Positions 55,528-64,000 of a stretch of DNA of 64,000 nucleotides are shown in pieces (the first letter of the stretch is position 1; each line of letters begins with the position of its first letter). A program made the translations under genes and the position numbers. Below the pieces are notes generated by a model. It was given only the letters and a program-made list of their open reading frames with translations, did not search any database and was not told the origin of the DNA. The DNA comes from Triticum aestivum (lineage: Eukaryota > Streptophyta > Magnoliopsida > Poales > Poaceae), in contig NC_057796.1 of assembly GCF_018294505.1 (NCBI RefSeq), forward strand, positions 193,702,027 to 193,766,026. The letters run 5' to 3'.

Positions 55528-56209
55528 TCTTTGGCGCGCCAGGTAGGGGGACGGCGGTTGTGGAAATCTGGTCTGGTTGGAGCAGCGGCTTCATTGTGGT
55601 CATCACTCCAAGGAAGAAGATGACCAAACGGGCTGCGTCGCCCGCAGATGCGGTGAACGTCCACGCTACGACAGAAAAGCTAAGTCACGCAAAATCTCGT
55701 TTATTTTCACTTATATAAGGTTGTTCTCCCCGAGAGATCTCGTTCTTTGTACGGGAAACCTGCACGCGATGGGACCCTTCCGCTGTTGGCAACGCCTTTG
55801 TTTCTGTCTCGAACCCGCTCGACAGTTCATGCGGCCGCGCTGGCGGCGGCAAGGTGGCCTACCCGTTCCCAGCTGCGCTCTTGTCCTGCCTCGAGTCTGC
55901 TCGACAGTTCAAGCGATCGCGCTGGTGGCGGCAAGGTGGCTCGCCCGGCAGCAAGCGCCCTTCCGACAGGGTGCTAAGGATCCGTCCTTAAAGCACCACG
56001 GTATGGGCTTACGCGCCGGCAGCCTTATCCCAACAAGCGTAGGGTATGGACGTACGGAGAAAGATCTAACGGGAAGATAGCATGCATGATATTAAAAGTA
56101 CCGCAAAGTTATATTACATCAGTTGTTGCTGCAGTTCTAACTAAAGATAGAAATTGTCTTGGTCATGAACCTGCAGCGGCGATAAGCAACGGGGCGCCTA
56201 ATCCTGGCG
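55528..56209 (+). other. E7 5' leader with gag-start remnant
   Basis: Primer site, then a short frame beginning ATGACCAAACGGGCTGC that stops after about 30 codons. A direct duplication with 82-bp spacing begins CTCGACAGTTCA at 55818 and 55900. No other coding sequence on the plus strand. Confidence 0.5.
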
Positions 56210-59200
56210 CTAGCCCTCCACCCTCTGGATTCCGCCGGCGTGGCTGATGATGGGCTTGATACGCTCCTCGAACGTCGCGAGGTCCACACCCTCCGGCAAG
56301 CTCTCCAGCGTGGCGTCGAAGTCGAGGTCGGGGTTCCAGAACGCCACCTTGGTGAGGACCTTGGTCATGGCGCCCCGGCAAAGCTTCCGGGCCTCGTCGG
56401 CCAGAGAGGCCGCCCTGTTGGAGCGGAACAACTCCAGGGCTCCAAGAACACCCTCGAAGAACAACGTCAGCTTGGCGTTGGGACTCACGTTCAGCTCCGG
56501 GACGTACCTCACATGCGGCATCCCCACGGTAGCCAGCTACGTGGTGATCCTGCCGGTGACGTCGGCGAGGCGGCTGACCTAGAGTTTCTCGCCTTCCATG
56601 AAATCCTTGTGGTTGGCGGTCTTGTTCTTCCGCAGCAGTCTCTCCTTCTCCAGATTCTTGGTCAGGGTCCCCTCCTGAGCCCTGACCTCCGACAGCGTCC
56701 CCTCGAGACCCTCCAGTTTCTGCTTCAGGTCTTTGATGGAGTCGTTGGCCTTGGAGAGCTGCTCAGCCTTGCCGAGGACTGTGCCCTGCGCCTCCACCGG
56801 AGCACCGTTGAGCGTGTCCTTCTCCTTGGCCAACTTTAGGGCTTGATCCTTCAGCCCGTCCTGCTCCGTCTCCAGCTCTTTCACCTTGCCGGCATGGGCC
56901 AGAGCTTCAGCATCGAGCGCTTCGTTGTGTTTCTGCTCCAGCTACTGGGTCCGCTGCAAGACGAGCTTCTCCACCTCCTCGTCCTTGCCGCGGAGTGTGG
57001 CAGCAAGCTTCTCCTCACGGGCAGCGAGATCCTCCTCCTGGGAGTTCAGTTCGGCCTGGTGCTGGTGTCGGGCGGCCTCATCCTTGGTGGCCCGTGCCTT
57101 CGCCTCGTCCTGGTCCTTCTCGATGTCGGCCTGCTTCATGACGATCTCTAGCTGGCGCTCGGACAGCACATCCTGGGCGGCCTTCAGGTCTTTATGGGCC
57201 TGGCGGAACCAAGCCTGCACCTCGGCGACGCGCTCCTTGAGGTCCGCCTCCGCCTTGTCCACCACCACCATCCTGGACTTGGCCTTGTCCAGGCGGGCAC
57301 GGTGAAGCGCCTGAAGCTTCTGGAAATTGGCGCTCATGGCCTGGAGGAGCCGCTCTTCTTGGGAACTGCCGCCACCGGCGCTCAGTTCGTCGACAACCTC
57401 GAGCCCGGCGGCGGCGAGCACCTCATCATCAAACACCTCCCCCTAGGTGGGCGCCCCGGTGCTCGCTGTCCCTGGGAGGTGGACGAACAGGTCGTCGCTC
57501 ACCTTCAGATACCTGCCTGAGTCAGAGGCAGCGGAGGAGGAAGGTTGGTCGTCAACCACCCCCTCCTCGGCAGCGGCCTTGCCGGCCTCCCTGGCAGGCC
57601 CCTTGCCGGCCTCCTCGGCAGCAGCCCTGCCCGAGTCCCTGGCAGACCCCTTGGCGGCGTCCTCGACAGCGCCCTTGGCGGCCTCCTCGACGGCGATCTT
57701 GTCGGCCTCGGCCGCGGCGTCCTTGGCGACCTCTTCAATGACGGCGTCTACGTACTCCGGGTCCACCGAGGGAGGATCTGGATACCAAGAAGGGGATAAG
57801 GCGGAGCCAAGACCAAGATTCAAAAAGAAGGAACAAGAGCAGGAACAGAAAGTAAATAACTTACCCGCACCAGGCTGGGAAGAAGTGGCGTCCTCCCTGC
57901 CAGCGTTCGTTGCCGGGGCGGAACCATCGGCACGCAAGTTCGTCTCCTCCTCGTCCATGGGCAGCGTGGGCACGGTGGTGGATGCCCTTGCCGGGGACGC
58001 CCCTCGAGGCGGCGTGGTCGAGGGGTGCGGCATGTTGGGGGTGGCCCTCGGCGGCTCCTCCTGCTGCCGCTCTTCTCCTACGAAACCCGGCAAGATCAAC
58101 ATCAAAGAATCACACCCCAAGGCTCATCAATGAAGGAGTGAGTGGTAGACTTACGCTAGGAGCTGAAGCGGTGGCTACGCCTGGGGCTGTTCTCCGGGCT
58201 GCTCTCCACCACCAGCAGCGTGCTTGAGGTGCCCACTAAGGGCTGGCCGCCCGAAGAGGCCCTGGCTCTCTTTGCCACCCTCTGGGCCAGCGTCTCCCTA
58301 TCCCTGCGAAGATAAAACCAAGTTAAGAAAAACGAAACAATCCATAGGGTCGGGAAGGATGAAGGGCAAGATGCTTACTCATTCTCCTCTTCCTCTTCTT
58401 CTGTTTTCCTCTTCCTCCTTGGGTGAGAGACCCAAAATCGAAGACGACCTCTATGTCGTCATCTGCGGGAGGAGGGGAAGCAGATGGAGTTCGAGGACGC
58501 TTGGACGAAGAAGAGGCAGTTGCCTTCTTCTTCGCCACCGCCGCCTTCACCACTTTCTTCACCGCCGCGGCCCTCGTCTGGCGCACGGATGCCTCCTGGG
58601 TTTGCTGTGGCTGCGCGGCCCTGCCGGGCCGGACGGGCTCGCCAGAGCTGGCCCGCCGCAGGACTGGCCCTCTCCCCGTGGCCAGAGGGTCGACAGTCTC
58701 GACCTCTTCCTCCGACGACTCGTCGACCACATCTTCAATGAGAGGGGCCCCAGTGCCGACGCTGCTGGGCTCCCCAGCGGATTCCGCCCACTAGGCGAGC
58801 TCCCTCTCCTCCGTGGCGGCCGCCGCCTCGTCCTCCATGCTGCCAGCGCTGCCGGCCTCCTTGGCAAGCTCCGCCTCCGCCACCCTGGCGGCAATGTAGT
58901 CCAGTTCTGCCTGAGTGGTGTCCTGGACGAGCAGCGGCTCGTTGCGAATGTACCTCTCCGCCAAGGAATCGAAGAACTCCTACACCTGATCCGCCGACGG
59001 CTCAGCCCAATTTGGGACGAGGCCGTGCGCGTTGAAGTCTGGCATCATGGCGATGATGTCGCTTTGGCGCGAGTTATTGCTCAGCGGGACCAACCCCCGC
59101 CGGCATCCCAAACAAGGGCCCCTTGGCGACCGTGCCAGCCTTCGAAGCCTTGTCGGCCCTCTTGACCTTGCCGTCGCGATTCACGTCGAGCTGAAAGAGC

Positions 59201-60077
59201 CGCTGGCAGAAGTGGGCGTGCCCCATCACCGTGAAGTTGTGGTTCAAACCGGGGCGAAGCCTCATGATGTCAGCCGCATTCCTGAAAAGCCAGGCCGACC
59301 TCCCCTTGTTGTGCAGAGGAGCGATTGACGGCGGATGAAGTCCGCCCCAATCATCTCCAGGGTGAGCCCGGCAACGATGAGGCGATGGATCCTGGTGGTG
59401 GCGACTGTGAGCTTCCCATCATCAGCGTCAACGTTGCTCCAGTCATCTCTACGGACCGGCGGCGCCTGGCGAACCCGGCAAAATTCCTGCGAATCCTCCT
59501 CCTCAATCCAGCACCACCGGCCCCGCCACTCCTCCCACCTCTCCTTCTGGGCACCCTCCGGATATGTCCCTTTCCCCTGGGTCCTTGGGATCCAGGCGAC
59601 ACAGCCGGAGATGGCACCTCCCTTTTGGATGCGAGGGAAGAAGTAGTGGCGGAAGAGCGCCAGGTTGGGGAGCACTCCGGCGAAGCCCTCGCAGAGATGG
59701 GCGAAAAGAGCCATGGATGCCAAGGCATTCGGGGTGAAATCCAGAAGGTGGAAGTCGTATGTGTGCATGATGTCATTGAAGAAATCGGAGAAAGGGGGGC
59801 AGAGGCTGCAGGAAAAGTAATCGACGAAGAATGGGTACCGATTTGGGCCGGCCTCGGTGAAATCAGCATGGATGATACGCGTGGCCGGATGCCCCGTCGT
59901 CTCTCCCCCCGTCTTGCACCCCCACAGGGGCTTGAAGTAGTCCCAGAGGTGGACTGCGTCGACCGTCGAGGGAAAGTAGGCGAGCTGCGTCCGCCGTGCC
60001 GCCAACTCACTCTCCGGTGGCTCCTTCCCCCCGGCGTCCTTGGCCACTCCCTTGCCTTTGCTGGTTTTGGGTGCCAT
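56210..60077 (-). pseudogene. E7 antisense gene: PF04195 and coiled-coil protein with introns
   Basis: Starts at the ATG at 60077 (MAPKTSKGKG, context GCCATGG). The N-terminal PF04195-like domain has FFVDYFSCSLCPPFSDFF, YDFHLLDFTPNALASM, EGFAGVLPNLALFRHYFF and WEEWRGRWCWIEEE. A linker with a basic patch (KKRKRR), a coiled coil (about 57436-56580) and a C-terminal domain (LTLFFEGVLGALELF) follow. Three GT-AG introns fit: 58378-58304 (75 nt, acceptor TTATCTTCGCAG), 58154-58078 (77 nt, acceptor TTTCGTAG) and 57864-57778 (87 nt, donor GTAAGTTATT). Damage includes a frameshift near 59270 and TAGs in the linker. It runs opposite to its element and matches the E2 gene domain by domain. Function unknown. 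Confidence 0.7.
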
Positions 60078-60479
60078 GGCGGCTGCGAGAGGCGAGGGAT
60101 GAAGAACAGCAAAGACACGACGGCAGCAAGCGAAAGCGAGAGCTTGAGAAGGAAGATGGAGGGGACGGCGGTTCCGAGATTGGAGAAGGTACAGGGGGTA
60201 AATGAGCAGTGCGCCTGCGGTTATTCCTTTTTTCGGGGAAGGCGCGGGCCGCCTCTTTCCCATTTACTGCGATGTGATGCATGAGGGCAGCGGCCGCCCC
60301 ACGCATGCCCCCCACGTCACGCACGACCCTCCATGATGCGCACTCAACACGGGTCGTGGGGAAGCGCACGCGAGCGAAGGAATTACTGTGGTAAAATCCC
60401 ACCCCGCCTGCCCACGCACCGTTGTGGGCCTGGCCCAACAACGCGTTGTGCTTATGTGTGGCCCAGGCCCGGGGGCTCC
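60078..60479. other. E7 3' leader with polypurine tract
   Basis: Non-coding. No clear TATA box for the antisense gene remains. The final 190 bp parallel E1 28565-28754 and end CCCAGGCCCGGGGGCTCC at the LTR. Confidence 0.6.
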
Positions 60480-61653
60480 TGTCGGTGTACAAAAGTAGGG
60501 GCACTCCTTTTGACCCCTTTACTTGTGCACGGGCAGTCGAAGCCACGCCCACGGCCACACTAAGTAGGGCAGAGGAGGGAAGCCGGAGGCACAAGGCGAC
60601 CAAAGCGACGCCAAGACCAGAGAGCAAGAAGAGTAAGAGAGCGAGGTGGACTCCCCCGGCAAGGCCCTTGCCGGGGCAGCCTCCGCAGCCCCGGCAAGAT
60701 CCTTGCCGGGGCAGCTTGCCCGACGCCAGCAGAGTGAGCCAGCCTTGAGCCCGAGGGTTCCAATGCCATCAACCACATTGAGACCAAGGATCGGGAGGCA
60801 CCTCCGTGGTGGCATGCAGATCTTTGTGAAGATCAGAAGCATACAAGATCAGATAAGGACCAGAAGACGATGATCCTCAGCGGGATCCTAGCCGAGGAAA
60901 TCCACGAGACCCCCGGCAAGATCCTTGCCGGGGACGACCGCGATGCCGCGGCAAGGTCCTTGCCGGGGCCCCGGCAAGGCCCTTGCCGAAGACACCTGCA
61001 AGGCCACAACCAAGCCAGCGTCCGCCAAGACTCCACCACCGTTCCCATATGGCTGCGAGCCCAACTAGCTGGGCAGGCACCTGCGTGGCAACGTGCGGCT
61101 TCCAGACCAGCTCAACAAGCACCTGCGTGGTGGCATGCAGATATTCGTGAAGACCCTACCACCGCGCCATCTCAGCAGCCTGCCAGCCTACATGGCGCTG
61201 CATGCATCGTTGGCCTGGACGCGTGTCGGAGCAAGGCGGAGCGGCAACGGACGGGACGGGCCTCGTTACCGTCCCCGATAAAGCAACGGGACACCTAAGG
61301 GAGCGCATTTAATGCGTCTTGTCCCATAATGACAAGCGATAAGCTTGCGTACTATACACCTTTCCACATCCTATGTGCCACTGTGGCAACCCCTTTTGTC
61401 TATAAAAGGAGGCCCGCGGCGTCGAGGAGAGGGATTCGGATCTTTTGGGCAACGCTCGCACCGTAGCTAGCTCAAGAACTCAAGAACACTCAAATACATA
61501 CACCAAAGCAGGACTAGGGTATTACGCATCCTCGCGGCCCGAACCTGGGTAAACGATCCTTGTGCTGACCGTCAGACCCGCTCTTTGCACAACCCTGCGC
61601 CCGCCAACCGTAGAAGGGATCCCAGTGATCCCATAGGTGTCGTTCCCCCGACA
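60480..61653 (+). repeat. E7 3' LTR (1174 bp)
   Basis: Starts TGTCGGTGTACAAAAG, ends CCCCCGACA, with TATA box CTATAAAAGG from 61400. It keeps the TTACGCATCCTCGCGGCC block deleted from the 5' LTR. Confidence 0.9.
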
Positions 61654-64000
61654 AATATCGTTGTGGATTTGATGCGTAGGTAAGAATGGTTTTTGCTAGA
61701 AGCCCGTAGCAGACACATAAAACTTGCAACAACAAAGTAGAGGACGTCTAACTTGTTTTTGCAGGGCATGTTGTGATGTGATATGGTCAAGACGTGATGA
61801 GATATAAATTGTTGTATGAGATGATCATGTTTTGTAAAAGTTATCGGCAACTGGTAGGAACCTTATGGTTGTCGCTTTATTGTATGAAATGCAATCGCCA
61901 TGTAATTGCTTTACTTTATCACTAAGCGGTAGCGATAGTCGTAGAAGCAATAGTTGGTGAGATGACAATGACGCTACGATGGGATCAAGGTGTCAAGCCG
62001 GTGATGATGGAGATCATGACGGTGCTTTGGAGATGGAGATCAAAGGCACAAGATGATGATGGCCATATCATGTCACATATTTTGATTGGATGTGATGTTT
62101 ATCCTTTATGCATCTTATTTTGCTTAGTACGACGGCAGCATTATAAGGTGATCCCTCACTAAATTTCAAGGTATAAGTGTTCTCCCTGAGTATGCACTGT
62201 TGCGACAGTTCGTCGTGCTGAGACACCATGTGATGATCGGGTGTGATAAGCTCTATGTTCACATACAACGGGTGCAAGCCAGTTTTGCACATGCAGAATA
62301 CTCGGGTTAAACTTGACAAGCCTAGCATATGCAGATATGGCCTCGGAACACTGAGACCGAAAGGTCGAACCTGAATCATATAGTAGATATGATCAACATA
62401 GAGATGCTCACCATTGAAAACTACTCCATCTCACATGATGATCGGACATGGTTTAGTTGATATGGATCACGTGATCATTTAGATGACTCGAGGGATGTCT
62501 ATCTAAGTAGGAGTTCTTAAGTAATATGATTAATTGAACTTAAATTTATCATGAACTTAGTCCTGATAGTATTTGCATATCTATGTTGTAGATCAATAGC
62601 TCGCGTATAGCTTCCCCGTTTTATTTATGATTTGTTCCTAGAGAAAACTAAGTTGAAAGATGATAGTAGCAATGCTGCGGACTAGGTCCGTGATCTGAGG
62701 ATTATCCTCATTGCTGCACAAAAGAATTATGTCCTTGATGCACCGCTAGGTGACAGAACTATTGCAGGAGCAGATGCAGACGTTATGAATGTTTGACAAG
62801 CTCGGTATGATGACTACTTGATAGTTTAGTGCACCATGCTTTACGGCTTAGAAGCGAGACTTCAAAAATGTTTTGAACTACATGGAGCATATGAGATGTT
62901 CCAAGATTTGAAATTGGTATTTCAGACTCATGCCTGAGTTAAGAGGTATGAGACCTCTGACAAAAAACTTTGCCTACAAGATGGAGGAGAATAGCTCAAC
63001 CAGTGAGCATGTGCTGAGAATGTCTGAGTACTACAATCGCTTGAATCAAGTGAGACTTAATCTTCGAGATAAGATAGTGATTGACATAATTCTCTAGTCA
63101 CTATCACCAAGTTACTGGAACTTCCTGATAAACTATAATATGCAAGGGATGACAAAAACGATTCCCGAGCTCTTTGCTATGCTAAAATCGGCGAAGGTAG
63201 AAATCAATAAAAAGCATCAAGTGTTGATGGTTAACAAAACCACTAGTTTCAAGAAAAGGGGCAAAGGGAAAGAAAGGGAACTTCAAGAAAGAATGGCAAG
63301 CAAGTTGGCACTCCCGTGAAGAAACCCAAAGCTAGACCTAAGCCTAAAACTGAGTGCTTCAACTGCAAAGGAAATGGTCACTAGAAGTGGAACTGCCCTA
63401 GATACTTGGCCGATAAGAAGGATGGCGCAGTGAACAAAGGTATATTTGATATACATGTTATTGATGTGTACTTTACTAGTGTTTATAGCAACCCCTCGGT
63501 ATTTGATACTGGTTCAGTTGCTAAGAGTAGTAATCGAAACAGGAGTTGCAAAATAAACAGAGACTAGTTAAGGGCGAGGTGACGATGTGTGTTGGAAGTG
63601 ATTCCAAGGTTGATAAGATCACCATCGCACACTCCCTTTACCTTCGGGATTAGTGTTGAACCTAAAATAAATGTATTTGATGTTTGCGTTGAGCATGAAT
63701 ATGATTGGATCATGTTTATTGCAATACAGTTATTCATTTAAGTCAAAGAATAATTGTTGTTCTATTTACATGAATAAAACCTTCTATGATCATACACTCA
63801 ATATAAATGGTTTATTGAATCTCGATCATGGTGATACACATATTCATAATAATGATGCCAAAAGATGCAAAGTTGATAATGATAGTGCAACATATTTGTG
63901 GCACTGCCGTTTAAGTCATATTGGTATAAAGCGCATGAAGAAACTCCATGCGGATGGACCTTTTGAATCACTTGATTATGAATCATTTGATGCTTGCGAA
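61654..64000 (+). mobile_element. E5 internal region (Angela/BARE-like), degenerate
   Basis: Begins with the long leader typical of this family (GATTTGATGCGTAGGTAAGA, then CTAGAAGCCCGTAGCAGACA), then a gag region from about 62700 with many stops. A zinc-knuckle remnant CFNCKGNGH (63355-63381) is followed by a stop where Trp is expected, then KWNC. The window ends in the GAG-pre-integrase domain (LWHCRLSHIGIKRMKKL, 63895 onward). No frame is long enough to be functional, so this copy is dead. Confidence 0.8.

Larger units (their letters stand above)
54384..61653 (+). mobile_element. E7: non-autonomous partner of E1, no pol
   Basis: Runs TGTCGGTG to CCCCCGACA with perfect AATAT duplications at 54379-54383 and 61654-61658. 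LTR start, TATA block, primer site TTTGGCGCGCCAGGTAGGGG, last 190 bp before the 3' LTR and polypurine tract resemble E1. Inside there is only a short gag-start remnant (MTKRAASPADAV from about 55620) and a large antisense PF04195-type gene. Confidence 0.9.

Noticed and set aside
59325..60284. 319-aa plus frame in E7
   Set aside because: Shadow of the antisense PF04195-type gene on the other strand.

Overview
This looks like nuclear DNA of a large-genome Triticeae grass (wheat or a close relative). The basis is the repeat content: Stowaway and PIF/Harbinger MITEs, a CACTA end, an LTR I recognise as the Angela/BARE/WIS copia type, and deeply nested gypsy elements. There is one assembly gap (15678-16156). 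Gene-like sequence is confined to the first 11.5 kb; from about 16 kb to the end everything is transposable element.

Left part (1-15677). Four gene-like loci sit among MITEs. They are an intact DEDDy 3'-5' exonuclease gene (2679-3401, minus); an unrecognised charged, repeat-bearing protein with a good TATA box and start context (5694-6491, plus); a SINA-like ubiquitin-ligase C-terminal fragment (8783-9393, minus); and a broken DUF295/KIB1-4 beta-propeller gene (10076-11408, plus). A 5'-truncated LINE RNase H fragment has inserted into a MITE with a 15-bp target duplication, and one Stowaway-like MITE sits inside another. From about 11.9 to 15.1 kb, AT-rich and GC-rich units of an unclassified repeat alternate. 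Two short tandem arrays run into the gap.

Right part (16157-64000) is a tower of insertions, labelled E0-E7. E0 (antisense gene from 16676, LTR 18957-30136) is cut on its left by a CACTA element. Its LTR is split by E1 (19240-29934, target duplication TTTAG), a Tat-type Ty3/gypsy element with degenerate gag-pol on the plus strand and an antisense B3-like gene. E0 lies inside the 5' LTR of E2 (30137-36795), which has no pol. E2 abuts E3 (36796-44325, minus), a SIRE/Maximus-type copia element. E3 lies in E4 (44326-46231), a gypsy pol remnant. E4 is cut by E5 (from 46232), an Angela/BARE-like copia element. E5 is interrupted by E6 (47624-54337, a large non-autonomous LTR element) and E7 (54384-61653, target duplication AATAT, no pol), then resumes to the window end.

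The most interesting theme is that E0, E1, E2 and E7 each carry, just before the 3' LTR, a gene on the strand opposite to the element. In E0, E2 and E7 it encodes a PF04195-type protein with coiled coils and apparent GT-AG introns. In E1 it encodes a B3-like protein. E0 and E1 still have a TATA box in the right place for that antisense gene. E7 shares LTR ends, primer sites and 3' leader with E1, so the two look like a non-autonomous/autonomous pair. U3 regions of the E1/E7 family and of E3 both carry arrays of short palindromes upstream of the LTR TATA box.

All calls are by eye from sequence and translated motifs. No database search or alignment was run.
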